DNA from: Pyrrhoderma lamaoense
Lineage: Eukaryota; Basidiomycota; Agaricomycetes; Hymenochaetales; Hymenochaetaceae
DNA: 64,000 nt
Direction of reading: 5' to 3'
Assembly (NCBI GenBank): GCA_002794735.1
Contig: NBAZ01000001.1
Coordinates: 3,100,001-3,164,000, forward strand
The notes beneath the pieces were generated by a model. The model had not been told where the DNA came from and did not search any database. It worked only from the letters and a program-made list of their open reading frames with translations. Shown in pieces: positions 11,440 through 25,400 of this stretch (within the stretch, counting starts at the first letter, position 1; each line of letters begins with the position of its first letter). Position numbers and translations under genes: made by a program.

Positions 11440-12450
11440 TCAATTACCGTTACGATTTCTACCTTGTATATACTTCAAAGAATCCCTTACTGTCTGAATG
11501 TTATTCCTTCGGTTTTTTGCAATTTTAGTCCAACCTTTTTCGGGTCTTCCATCTTCTGCATTGGTTGTTCCTTGCATTTTTGCATTTTTTCTACGGCTCT
11601 TCGTTACTTCGGATCTTACCTGAACTTCTCTGTCAATTTGATCTAATGCGTCTGATAATATTTTCTCAGAGTTTTGCCAAAACGTATCAGATACAGATGC
11701 TTCCTGCATAAATTTTTCAAAATCCGCCTTTTTGATGCCATAGCTTGAAAGCGGTTTCCCTAATTTTCCGATGGATTGACAGGTAGCTAGGAGTGTTTTG
11801 TACCTTCTTTCATACTCTTCTTCTTCTTTGTTTTCATTGCTATCATTTTTTGGTGTATCAAGAAGCCAACCAATCCTCTTGCTCTGCTTTCGGTACCTTC
11901 TATGCTTCTCTGCAATCACCCTCAGCGCATCTAAATCATCCTGTATTCCTAGATCCTTCCTCTTATCAAGCAATCCATTAGGCACTTGACTTTTCGGGTT
12001 TGTTGACGTAGGCGCTTGTGTTATGCTGCTTGATGAAGGAATAGCAGCAGGCGTCCTGGCAGGGTCATTTCTGACAACACCTTCCACACTTGCTGTTGTC
12101 TTTGTATGTTTATCAGCTTGCTGGGGCTTGAGCTTTTGAGGTTGAGGTTTCTTTGGGTCCGCAGGTGAGCTATCAGATAAAGGAGACGATAAAGCTCTTT
12201 TACTTCTATTCAGTCCATCAGTTGGAGATATACTTTCGCGGACCGTAACAGGAGGTTGTTCGAGGGGTCTCTGAATCCTAGCCTCATTTACCCCGACGCT
12301 TGAAGCATGATGAGGTACACGATTTATGATTTGCGAATTAGCCTGTTCTGGTCCAAGCATTGTTCCCTTATCATTGCCTCTGGGTTTTGGATTCTGATGT
12401 ACCAAAAGCCGTTGAGAACTACTATCTACTTTTTTTGCGTTTCCAGTCAT
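11440..12450 (-). CDS. Orphan charged protein, tandem copy 2
   Basis: Intronless frame of 336 residues, a paralogue of copy 1 starting with the same MTGNAKK. The middle segment (about residues 73-150) is nearly identical to copy 1, whereas the residues on both sides differ much more, for example VIAEKHRRYRKQSKRIGWLL here against GLAERHAKLRRKGDRMGWLL there. It carries the same GWLLDTPKNDSNENKEEEEY-type block, then YGIKKADFEKFMQEASVSDT, and a longer basic tail ending RNRNGN. No introns, membrane segments or signal peptide are seen. Function is unknown. Confidence 0.7.
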   Translation of the reverse strand: MTGNAKKVDSSSQRLLVHQNPKPRGNDKGTMLGPEQANSQIINRVPHHASSVGVNEARIQRPLEQPPVTVRESISPTDGLNRSKRALSSPLSDSSPADPKKPQPQKLKPQQADKHTKTTASVEGVVRNDPARTPAAIPSSSSITQAPTSTNPKSQVPNGLLDKRKDLGIQDDLDALRVIAEKHRRYRKQSKRIGWLLDTPKNDSNENKEEEEYERRYKTLLATCQSIGKLGKPLSSYGIKKADFEKFMQEASVSDTFWQNSEKILSDALDQIDREVQVRSEVTKSRRKNAKMQGTTNAEDGRPEKGWTKIAKNRRNNIQTVRDSLKYIQGRNRNGN

Positions 12451-12533
12451 ATCTCTATGAAAACGTTGGGTAGATTAAACTACGAGGCGACACACTTACG
12501 TCTTATATAGATATAGATGTGACCATGGTCCTA

Positions 12534-12560
12534 ACTTTGATTCCGTACCCTGAACAAAGT
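12534..12560 (-). promoter_or_regulatory. Conserved upstream dyad of orphan copy 2
   Basis: Same ACTTTG-15-CAAAGT arrangement as upstream of copy 1, again beginning 84 bases before the ATG at 12450. Confidence 0.4.
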
Positions 12561-13415
12561 GAAAATTTATACATCTTTTCAGGTGCTTAATAATGCTGCT
12601 ATATGCAGTATAATTTATATGCTACTCAAATTTCAACTGACATGTTGTCAGTCTAGGTACTAATAAGAAACTTGTCCTGAACATGCAAGGCGATGTCCAT
12701 AAAAATTGACTTCTTTGTCATGGATAACTAGGAAAAGTCGGAGTTTTAGTTGGCCTTTAGGACTACACATCAGTACCACCATTTAAGCATTGATTAATGA
12801 CCACATCGTGCAAACTTACTTTGCTAGGTCCGAGATGTTGAAAAAGGTTAGTAACGTTCACTATGCTATTGCTAAAGAACGTTGTGCTAAGACCCCTTAT
12901 GACGATACCCGATAGTGAGAGTATAAGTTTGAGGTTAAAGTGATAAATCTGGATCCCTGACCTCCTAATTGGTTATCTACATCATGGTGTGATAGTATTT
13001 ACAAATATATACCCAGGAGTATTTGATTAAAGTTACCGAGGGTCATTCCTGGCGAGTATTTCTACCCGTAAAACAAAGAGAAATGGGTGCCGGGTAGGCA
13101 AGCTCGCAAGATGTATGACTTTTCTTGCATCTTGTATGCGTTCTCTGCAAACGCGTAGATACTAGTTACACTAATAGAGTGATGAACTCATAGTAATGTT
13201 CTACCATCCTGACTTGTCTCGCACAAAAATGCGTATATCATATCCACAATATGATCCTCTTGATGGATTATTAAAAACAATAAGTCATACCCTAGTTGGG
13301 TTAGTGCTATAACGGATTTTCTTAAGTATAACCAAATTTCGTTCATGAATTGAATAAAGGTCTTTAATCATTTACGACTGATATTTATACAAGGATAACA
13401 TGGAACCTATCGTTC

Positions 13416-14362
13416 TCATTTCCGATTTCTATCTTGTATATACTTCAAGGAGTCTCTTATTGTCTGAATATGTTCTTTCTGGTTTATTGCAATCTTAGTG
13501 TAACCTTTTTTGGGCTTCGCACTTTCTCCATTTGCTTGCATCTTCGATCCTTTTTTAAAAACCTTCGCTGCATCAGATCTTACCTGAACTTCACTCTCAA
13601 TCTGATGTAATGCGTCTGATATCATCCTTTCGGCGTTGTCCCAAAACGTATCAGATACAGATGCTTCCTGCATAAAATTTTCAAAATCCGCCAATTTGAA
13701 GCCATAGCTTGAAAGCGGTTTCTCTAATTTTCCGATGGATTGACAGGTAGCCAGGAGTGTTTTGTACCTTCTTTCATACTCTTCTTCTTCTTTGTTTTCA
13801 TTGCTATCATTTTTTGGTGTATCAAGTAGCCAGCCGATCCTCTTGCCCTGGTTTCGGTACGTTCTATGCTTCTTTGAAAGAGTCCTCAGCGCAGATAAAT
13901 CAGTCTGTATTCCTAGATCCCCCTCCTACCACGCAAATTATCCTTATTTTGACTTTTTGGGTTTGCTGACGTAAGTGCTTGTGTTACGCTGCTTGAAGAA
14001 GGAGTGGCAGCAGGTCTTCTAGCAGAGTCATCTGTGACAAGGCCTTCTATACTTCCTACTGCATTTGTCTTATTAGTAACTTGCTGAGGCTTGAGGGTTT
14101 GAGGTTTCTTTGTGGTCATCGATGGGATATCATCTGATAAAGATGATAAAACTCTTTTCTTTTTGTTCAACTCAACAATTGGGGGCGTGCTTTCGTGGAC
14201 TCCAGCGCTTGGAGAAACACGATGTGGTACACGACTCATGAGCTGAGAACCAGCCTGTTCTGGTCCAATACTGGTTCCCCTATCATTGCCTCTGAGCCTC
14301 GGGTCTTGATGTATCAAAGGTCGCTGAGGGCTGCTAATCCCTTTTTTTGCGTTTTCAGTCAT
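13416..14362 (-). CDS. Orphan charged protein, tandem copy 3 (one apparent frameshift)
   Basis: Third copy, the most diverged in its N-terminal half (MTENAKK start). The frame from 14362 ends at a stop near 13913, but the family continues in the next frame as DLGIQTDLSALR and then RIGWLLDTPKNDS down to 13416. The break falls in a run of five C on the plus strand (13919-13923); one more base would restore the frame, so a missing homopolymer base is likelier than decay. Its second half is closer to copy 2 than to copy 1 (KTLLATCQSIGKL, FMQEASVSDT), while its first half is distant from both. Confidence 0.6.
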
Positions 14363-14447
14363 ATCCGTTTAAGGAAATTGGGTAGACTTGAATTCAAAGC
14401 AACCTATATATTCCATATCTGGAGATATGAATATGAACATGGTCTTA

Positions 14448-14474
14448 ACTTTGATTCCGCGGCCTGAGCAAAGT
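14448..14474 (-). promoter_or_regulatory. Conserved upstream dyad of orphan copy 3
   Basis: ACTTTG and CAAAGT with the same 15-base spacing, beginning 86 bases upstream of the ATG at 14362. Arms and spacing are kept although the surrounding sequence has drifted. Confidence 0.4.
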
Positions 14475-15090
14475 GACGACACACACATCTTTGCAAAAGA
14501 AAATAATTATGCTACTATATTATATACATTATGCATATATGTTATTCAGAGTTCAACTGACATGCCGTTAGTCTAAATACCAGAAAGGAGATGTCCTGGT
14601 ATAGCAATGCAAGATCCGTAAAAATGTCTTTGTCATTGGTAACTAGGAAGTTACGGAATTTTATTTGGCCTTTAGGACTATACCTTAGTATCACCAATTA
14701 AGCAATGATTATGGATCATATTGTACGAAAGTAGGTTTACTTTGCTAGGTTCGAAATGTTGATTAAGGTTAGTAACGTTCACCGTTCTATTACTACAGAA
14801 CGTTGTGCCGAGACCCCTTGTGGCGGTATCTGATAGTAAAAGTTCACGTATAAGATTGAAAGTGATGACGTCATTGTATGAAGCAGACATCTTATCTGTA
14901 TCTGGATCCCTAGTCTCCTTATTAGTTATCTGCCTATGGATATCTACAGTAGTTACATCATGGTGTGTGGTGGCAATATTATTTGCACTTATTTACTCAG
15001 GAGTAATTAATTGAAGTTACCGGGTGTCATTCCTGGCGAGTATTTCTACCCGTAGAACAAAGAGAAATGGGTACCGGAAGGCAAGATCGC

Positions 15091-15925
15091 TTAGCTCTCT
15101 AGCTTGTAAGTCTACTCTAGGTTTTTGTTTCATCTCTATCTATGTTGAAACAGCACCTTGTATGGCTTGCATGCCCAAGTTTATAAGCTTGATCGATCCT
15201 ACTTTTTGAATGATAAAGTCTCCAATGATATAACGAATACATGTGTTATCATGTAGCCACAAAATTACATGCCAGCATAATTCCTATCGGTTTATGCTCT
15301 GCGAGTTAACATCCCTAATCGCTTATAGAGAAATCTGGACTATCCTGAACGGAGTAATTTTTTTTTCTAAACATATCGTCACATTCTTACAATTGTGCCC
15401 TCAAATGCTAAGAGATGCGGGTGCTAGCGATATGTGTAATGTACATGCATGTAATTTTGGCGTCCAATAACAAGCTTGATCGGGTGGTTTAAGGATGAAA
15501 GAGTTTATGGTAGACATCGGAGCAAAGGGGACGAATTATACCTTGACCTGCCAATGAAGGGCAGTGTCTGCAGAGATTCCCCCTCAAGCTAGCGTACTCA
15601 CCCGCTCAAGCTTCTTCTGAGATTATATATATTTAGATACATATAGACACACCGATCACATAAGGATAAAAGAACTCTGGATGCTTTTGAACCTGATCAA
15701 TCTAGAGATTTTGTTGCCACGCGAGCTTGCTGGCGTTCTATTCTCACTAATCTAAATGGGGTTTATGTAGAGAAGGTTACATGAGCACCAAGATCCGCGT
15801 ACATTGTAAGTGTATAGTAATCCAAGTGCTGCGCGTCGAAAACGGCTAAGGTTTATACTTGTTTACCGACTATTATTATGTATGGGATATATGTAAGCCA
15901 CCAAGCATATTCGCTAGGTACAGAA
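15091..15925. other. Intergenic after the repeat array
   Basis: No supported gene. It ends in the promoter of the first GH5 gene. Confidence 0.4.
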
Positions 15926-15934
15926 TATAAAAAG
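15926..15934 (+). promoter_or_regulatory. TATA-like box of GH5 copy 1
   Basis: The sequence tataaaaag lies about 130 bases upstream of the ATG at 16059, a spacing that fits a TATA box plus a 5' untranslated leader. Confidence 0.35.
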
Positions 15935-16058
15935 CAGCTTGCAAGTATCATGCAAGTTACTGGTAACCAGTTTAGGGTTCCACTGTCTCTTTCTTAAGCT
16001 CACCCACACACTCCTTTACAACTTCCTGTCTTTACATTATCGTTTATACTTAGTTATC

Positions 16059-17612
<1,554 letters not shown>

Positions 17613-18017
17613 CTTTAAACGTAGATCCCCTTGGTGGATTTTCATCTATAGTTAGTTGCTTCATGTTCATTATTCTAATATCTGGACCTTTTGGGCAGTT
17701 ACTGCTGCAGGTACTCGTTAATTCCAATATCATCCCGCTGTTAGCAGTTACAGCACGTTTTCTCACACCTTATTAGAGTCATTCGATTGTTTCCCGCATA
17801 AACGTTAATAAAATATGAGCATAGGCTATTGGGAACGAGTCGCTTTACCGTTGCTGGGATTCATCCACCAACAGATCGTCGTGACTGTTAGCATATTAAT
17901 ATGTTGATAACTCTATCTTGCTGAGGTATCTCACGCATACTTCATATCCCGTTTAATAAGAAAGGATCCGTTCTAATTAATACACCATAAAAATGAGACA
18001 GGTAAGATAAGTTGATA
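17613..18017. other. Intergenic, convergent 3' ends
   Basis: Tail-to-tail spacer between GH5 copy 1 and the EF-hand gene; nothing further seen. Confidence 0.45.
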
Positions 18018-19276
18018 TCAGAAGTCGCCCCAATTACGACGGAATTTGTACTGGATTGTTGTTAGAACGCAGCTTATAGAACAGTTACCAGAATGGAAAA
18101 AGAGACTAACCTTGTAGGGTACGTTCTTCCTGTGAAAAGGAAATCATAATGACATGAAGAGATATAAGTCAATGATCAGTCAAGTAATTAAAACGGAAAG
18201 GATAACGACCATGCAAACCTCATTCTTTCCCCTGGAGTTTGTGGGACCTTGTAGCCTTTGTCTCCTGCACCCCATTCACCGTGTTCTTCGCTTTCTTGTT
18301 TTGCAGAGCCGTACATTTCAGATGGTTCCTTCTTTTCTGCTTTTGCTTGTCGAGTAGGCTTTGGACGCAGGGATGCTTCTCGCTCTTGCTCTATCCGTGC
18401 CTTTTCTGCTTCTTCTTCAGCTCGCTGGTGTTCCGCAATGGCTTCTTCATAAGTTATACCCTGGAACTCAGCTTCTTTGAGTACTTCTTGCTTCTCTATG
18501 TCTTCGTGTGCTGCAAAATGTTCGAGATCCTCGGGGTGAGTGTATGATTCGTCAGTCTGAGTATCCGGCGTGGAATGGAACTCCTCTATGTTTCCATAAG
18601 CGATTTATGTAACATGAGTAGACAGCTTATTACCTTCATGGTGCAGGAAGAATTCTTCAAACGATAAAGGTGGATAATAAGCAATACTTGATAAAAAAAA
18701 GAGTATTTGTAGGTACATACCACTCTCCACGTCATAATGATGACCCTCCGCACCCAAGCCCTCAAAACTAGGTAACGCATGCACACCTGCGGCTACGAAT
18801 TCGTCCAGCGAAATCTTGCCATCATTATTCTTGTCCATGATTTCAAGGACTGTTTTGACAATATGGTCTGCCTTCGCCTGATGGGCCTCTTCATCTGCAG
18901 ACTTCTTTTGAGAATATGGATGATGAACGCCATATATGGCTTCGATTTCATCTGAAATGAGCATTCCATCGCTATTAAGGTCATGTAGGTGGAAGAAACT
19001 CCTTGGGTCGAAGGTATCGCTACAGGGGCTTTTAGCATCTTTTTTACTGAGTAGAGTCATTCGAAAAAAATACGAACATATGATGTTCTTTTGCCATCTA
19101 TATTTACTGTGAATACGACAAATTTAGCACGAAAAGTAGAATGTTGCTTGACATACGTGTCGCATAGCGTAGTCGACATTTTCGTCTTCTACTTCAGCAG
19201 AGCTTCCATGACCACCATGTCCACATGCAAGCTTAAAGCAGATTGCTGCATAGAATAGAGCTCTGAAATTGAGCAT
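18018..19276 (-). CDS. Ssp120-like secretory EF-hand protein
   Basis: The ATG at 19276 begins a signal peptide (MLNFRALFYAAICFKLACG) followed by a GHGGHG stretch. Spliced exons join to MRHMAKEHHI, then FFHLHDLNSDGMLISDEIEA (first EF hand) and IMDKNNDGKISLDEFVAAG (second EF hand), GAEGHHYDVES, EFFLHHEG, a Glu/Lys/Ala-rich helical region, GDKGYKVPQTPGERMR, and a last short exon encoding YKFRRNWGDF with the stop at 18018. At least six introns are needed, one exon being only about 20 bases. The layout matches the fungal Ssp120/nucleobindin-like family, soluble calcium-binding proteins of the early secretory pathway. The gene lies convergent to GH5 copy 1 and 166 bases downstream of DOP1. Confidence 0.75.
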
Positions 19277-19442
19277 GTTTGGACTAGGTAGCGACCTCAC
19301 AACTGGTTACAACTTTGATAAGAAGGAACGCGTCTCTAAATCACAAGACTAAATTCGGGTATCGAAAACTCTAATTTATGACTAGCAAATACATTACTGC
19401 TGTGGTATATTTTAGTAAGTTATTTATCCTGACAATATCCCC

Positions 19443-22400
19443 TCATCTCCCATCGAATATATCTTCTAGTAGACTATGCTCAACAGCTTCCCAGTCGACT
19501 ACTCCTCCACTTGCATATGCACCCTCGTATGACATGATACTTAGATGAGAGAAAAATGGCGCAAGATCATGAATACTATCTATTACTTTTGCTGATTTTA
19601 GTAACGGCTGGCGCGCGCCATTCGCAGTTGTTGCATCAGGGAGTTCGACGCCAGATTTCTAATTATATATATATTAGTTATGTAGTAGACAAGGAGGATC
19701 AAGTTCGTTACCCTCGTCTCTGACACAGGGAGGTCACCGACAATTTCTGATAATTGATCCATGACTGCATCAGGGAACCAACTATCGGGTCGATAGATGG
19801 CGTCTACAGTATCAGTTATAAAAATCCACTGGTGTCTACGAGGTTTAATGAGCAGAGTACTATGAAGAACCGGATATAGCACATACATTTGAAATTCTTC
19901 AGTCTGAAGTACAAGCAAAAGATCAATTAGTTTACAGGCAGACAATACAGGTTGCAGGCTATCAGAGCCGTCAGTTGGTGGCTCTGCCATGACCTGTTCA
20001 AAGATTCGTATCTATAAATATATGTCAGCAATTTAGTTGACCGCTTATAAGGTTTACACCTACAAGTTCAGATAGAAGGACAGGCCAGAAACTTGACAAA
20101 TTGTGTGGAGAGAGTCGACAAAGTAGCACACGTATGCAAAGATATATCTCACTCTCCACCATCGGCGAACTACTATTTCTCAAGAGATCGACTAGTTTTT
20201 CTTGTATGGCAGGAAGCTGAGTCAGGAAATGGTTCTTTTCCGAAGAGAAGAGGACGAAAGACAAGCGGCGGATATTCTGGGCTTTCATCTGCATCTCATA
20301 TTCCCGATTAACGAATATGTTAGCTGATGTCGTTGACACTAACTTGCCTGAAGCTTGAGGTTAGATTTAATCAATGGTTTCCCCCTAATAACAACGTACC
20401 AAGTAGCTCTCCAAATACACTTTTATCTGTATCGACCAAAGTTTTTATAATCGTCCGCCATTTCAACCCGGTCTCAGGCGTCGCAGTAAAGATCTTGTTG
20501 TCATTAAAGATTTCCACAACGGGTCCTCTCCAAGCCTTGACAGCTGCTGGAATTTTCGACATCTCTTCCATAATTTGAATAAAGACATCTTCTATGTCTG
20601 CCAATCGACTACAATCCTCGTCATATCCCAAATCAGTAAAATCAGGACGAGACTCACTTTGACCTAGATTTGAAAACGGGGTTAAGGATATAGTAGATAA
20701 TATTGTTGCAGACCGAAATAATTTTGTCATTCTCAACCAGGTATTTGCGAAGATTCGGGAGAACACTGTTTGCTAAGTATTGATTTATCTGTAATGTAAT
20801 TGAGTTCACCATTTACTTGCACTACATGTTCAAACTAACCCTATCAGTTAGATCTATAACAGGAGATTTCTGAGATGACTCAGCCACAGAGCTTGGTGGT
20901 CCTGATAGTTTTTCGTCCAAGTTCAATTCCGATTGAGCTATGAATGGTTATTAGGACAACTGAAACATCAAAACAGCAAAACTTACAACGCGAGAGAGGA
21001 ACATCACGACCATTACTCGTCGTGCTTAGTACCTCCTTTGTTCTTCGGGGCCAAATGCCTTGATCTAGCGATTTGCCCGATAACAAAACACAAGCGTCCA
21101 ACAATTTCCCATATACATCCTTCATGTAGGATCTTTGTGTGAGTAATAAGTGATGTTTCATCAGTAAGTACGTCAAACCTGGATATCCTTTTTCATTCTT
21201 CGATCCTCAATTGCCGTTGTTTGAGTTATTTTTGATGCCAGAACAGTTGTACATCTTAGTTAAATCGATGAGAACATCACCAGAGATTGTCCCTTTAGGA
21301 TACGTACCGAAGAACTGGAAACACGTGAGTTCGGAACTCCTTTACGTTTGCGGCCACATCCTTTGCAAGAGCAAGATAGCGTGGCCATACTTGTAAGGCT
21401 AACGGATTCTCTAGTTTTGCTAGATATTCTTCTAAGAATGCAAATAAAATGGTATCCGTTCTATTCGCAGCAGTAAGTATCTCGGACACGAGGAGATTTG
21501 GAAGCCATACAGCTCGGGATTGAGAACCTGCTTCCTACTTCGCTCTCCAGCCGAAGGGCTTACCCTCCAGGCGATACTCTCACAGACCATGTGAACGACA
21601 TTTTGCGCACTCGCAGTCAAGAAGTCTACAATATCGAAGGCAACTTTCCCACTTTCTGATGCCTGGTGCCCGTCAGATGCTTTGATTATGGAATCGTGTA
21701 AAGAACTAACTTGCTCAATACTCCAGTATTCGATCACTGATTCGATGACTTCAAATGCGTACGCTCTATATAATCTTTCTAGGACTCTCCGACACCGATT
21801 GGATGTCCTAGTAAAGATTAAATCCATCATCTCGTGTGCCGAATAAAGAGGTAGTGGCTTTGAAACGAGGTTCCATGTAGAATAGAGAACACCAATGCCT
21901 TCATGAAGACAACGATATCCCGGAGATCGTGCCTACACAATTATCAGAACTAGTCATAGATTATCTTGGTTTTACTCACTGTCATGGTTGACTCGTTGGC
22001 TTGAGCCAAAGTATCAGTCAGAAATACATTTGACACCATACTCAGAATTCCAGAACCGTCAGATACTGATTTATCTGGGACGTTACTAGTATCTACCGGG
22101 CCTGACTCAACTTCATCCAGACTGATGAGAATCAGACGCTCAAGAGCGTTTAGCAGCATAATTATTTCACCGTCGTCTACCACAGAATAGATGCATTGAG
22201 TATCCGAAGCAATAGAATTCAGTATGAAATCAAGCTCATCCAAGGTATTCCTAAGTTGCTGGCATATGCATATGTTCAGAGGAGAAATTGCAGGATTGAG
22301 GACATGCGGAAATTGCGGAACGGTCATTAGAATGAAATCAAGCCAATGATGTAATAAGGGTCGATTTGTAGCCGTCTTGACACCATCTACAAGTAGGCGA

Positions 22401-25400
22401 ATAAAAAGAGGATGGATAGTTGGTGTAGAACTTGAGGGTTCAGGAAGTCGAGCCTTGTCTGGACTTAGATCAAGTGCACTTGATATAGTTAAATTTGCAT
22501 TTTTAGCACGGCGCCCATCCACGAATGCGACAATAGAGGAAACTATCGAGTGTAGAAGATGTAGAAGCTTGTTTTGGAGAACTAGTTGAGATGAATGTAT
22601 TAGCACATATAACTTTTCAATAACCACAGCTTCTAGAGGTTCTATTGTGGATAACTCGATATCGCTTCTTGAGGCTATGCATTGAAGAAGGTCTATAGCC
22701 GTAGATTGTATCTCCGTGTTTATACGTTTCATCGAGGGGATAAGATATGCCTTCGGTTCAGTTCGTAAGATTCTTTTATATCAAAAAAGATATTATTAAT
22801 GAACAAAAAATATAGATAGCAGGTGGATACGAACCGTGATAAAACCTCAGTCAATACAAAGGTGTATGATTTGTCATCATATCCAACTAGGTAAAATCGA
22901 TTAACGAAGTCCGAAAGAATAGACATTACTAGTAACTCACGGTCGACCATCCTCTCTACGAATTCTGGGCAAGACGAATGATTGACCAGCGTTGTTACCG
23001 CTATTCTACTGAAGTTTTGCCCGCCAAAACGTACTACATGTAGAAGAATATCCAAGAGATAGGCAACTCGGTGTTGATCAAATGGTCTGTCATAGACAAA
23101 TACTTGTATATCATGCCCAAGAACTAGTTTTCTGTCCTTCGAAAAAAGTATAGCAGGATCAAATATCTCTAGAAGTATAGGATCTAAAAGCCTGATACAG
23201 ACTCAGTGTCCTGTATACCTTTATGCCACATAGTTACTAACCTAGGGTAGGACCTTAAGTTACAACGCATCCAAGTTTCGCCAACACGTCGAAGCCTGGG
23301 ATCTGCACTCTTCAATGTGTCAAGGACAGTCAACATTGGAACCTTGAAGTGAATTCCTGGCTGTTGAGCATCATCTTGAGATTCACATTGTTATTTATCT
23401 TTTGCAGAATACACATAGAAACTACTCACCAGATAGTCTCCATATGATGCCAAAGGCACTAAAGGCATCATAGTTAGAGCCAGAGATGTCGGACATCAAG
23501 GCCTGTGCTAAGATAGACTCTATATGGCGATTAGAGGTTGCATTCTCAAGCTCCCATATCAATTGAACAGCCCGAGCATGGTACGAGCTCGTATTGGGAC
23601 GTAAGTAGCTTAGGATCTGCAGGAGTCACCGATTGGATAGAGCTCGGAGGATATCAGTATAAACTTACAGCTTTAATCATGGCCACCAAGGTGGATCGAT
23701 TATCGACTGACAGTGTTGGCTCTAAAGCAGTGGTTGTATGCAAGCAGATGGCCAGGGAAACAATTTTATCAACACCTAAGAATGTGCATTTCTACAACAT
23801 ATAGTTATGTAAAGGTTCTGACCACTAGTCTGAATATCATACTTACGTGTACCCTGAGGGGTCGGCAGATGCAATCAAACCATTCCCTTACATTCCATGA
23901 GATTTTCAGAGGAGGAGAGCCTGGAGGAAAAGAGAAACCTCCTAGCGAAGTAATTAGCCCAAGAATAAGTGAAATACTCTGCACAAATGTTCCAAGTAGC
24001 CCGAAACCTGGCGTTCCGTACTTATTTCCCTCCACTAGTTCCTTATTATTGACGCTTGTCTCTACACAACTAGAGGCAAGTCCCGCAAGATACTCAAAAG
24101 AGGCTACAAAAGGAACTGCGGAAGGAAAGTGAGGCTTTGAGTTGATGGGAGTCCGCTCTTCTACTACGCGATCGCCCCTAGTTGGTCATCTGTCTGACTG
24201 TCAGCCAGATCAGAAGATATCTCATAGAAAGCACAAGCAGCGTCATCAAAACTGCCACCAAAGGCAAAGTTTGGTATCTGTAAGGGGACAACCATAGCGT
24301 TCGTAGAAGTATGTTTGGATATTATCTCAAGTAGGTTCATCGCCGCATTGAATGTTGGTGTGGACATTCTGTGCGAGTCTTTTCTTGAAATATACTAAAA
24401 AGTCGATAACTAATTCAGAAAAACGACAGTTTCAAAGTGAAAAGAGCAGACTAGCCTCAAGTCTTTCTACTATTGCACAGAACAGTAGAGGTAGATGGAC
24501 ATTCTGTAGTTCTTCGTCGTCCACCCGAAACGTTCTTAGAACAAAGAGGATGATATCTATACACTAGTACACTGTTAGCCCTCTTACTTCATCCTAAGAT
24601 TAAAATGAAGCATACCTCTGTTTTTGAATCAGCATTGGATATCTCTTCACGAACGGCTTTAAATAACTGTTTCCATATGGCTCGCGGTTCAACGCCTCGA
24701 ACAAGGTATTCGCAGTTATCAGAAACTGTTAAATCGTCAGAATTGTTTTCTAAAAATTGGAGGACCTTATTAGACCGCTGACCTCTTCTTTACCTTCGCT
24801 GCTTGTCCCTATGCTTTGTTTAATTGCCTTTAGCGAGTCATATATAAGTACCTCCGTCAGAGGAGCCCCAATCTCCCATTTGTCTAGTAAAGATACGTAG
24901 ATTTTGAATGGGCGAGTTGTAGAATATTCAGATGATGGATGAAACATCTCGTCCCGTAAAGTCTCAACGAGTAATTCGCGAGCGTATGTAGTAAAGTATT
25001 CACTCTGTTTATCAACATGTTCTTCAGGTCCCAATAGCCATGCAAACAAACGACGATTAAGGGATAGGTCACGACGTAAGACTACTCCTGTAGCTGCTCT
25101 AGTCAGTAATGCTCTATCTGCAGCTGACGCAACTCTAAGCGCATGACCTTCAAGACGCAGTGAGGTTAGCAAGAGATCAAGGGCACCGCGTTGTACTAGA
25201 AGGTTGTCATCCCCTAATGCTGCAGCAAATGCCCGTACCATCAAGCCTATATCTCTACCCACGATCGGGGTTATGTCTGTTGTATAAACTAAGAATCAGA
25301 TTATTCTGCGTGGATCTAGGTGCATACCTTCGCTAGCATCTAGTTTAGGGAGCCGTCTTGACAAATAGTTTAAGCAGTACGCTCGAGGGACTTGCGTAGT

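Larger units (their letters stand above)
9150..15090. repeat. Three head-to-tail repeat units of about 2 kb, each with one orphan gene
   Basis: Units run about 9150-11117, 11118-13100 and 13101-15090. Landmarks recur in order with 1.98-1.99 kb spacing, for example the block gaagttaccg(a/g)g(t/g)gtcattcctggc at about 11053, 13030 and 15012, and gaacgttgtgc(t/c)(a/g)aga at about 10850, 12878 and 14800. Both the gene and the intergenic DNA are duplicated. The non-genic stretches 9085-9455, 10434-11439, 12451-13415 and 14363-15090 hold the diverged repeat flanks and no other gene. No terminal inverted repeats or transposase are seen. Confidence 0.85.

Noticed and set aside
9150..15090. The triplicated unit as a transposon or CRISPR-like array
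   Set aside because: There are no terminal inverted repeats, target-site duplications, transposase or short spaced repeats; it is an ordinary tandem segmental duplication.
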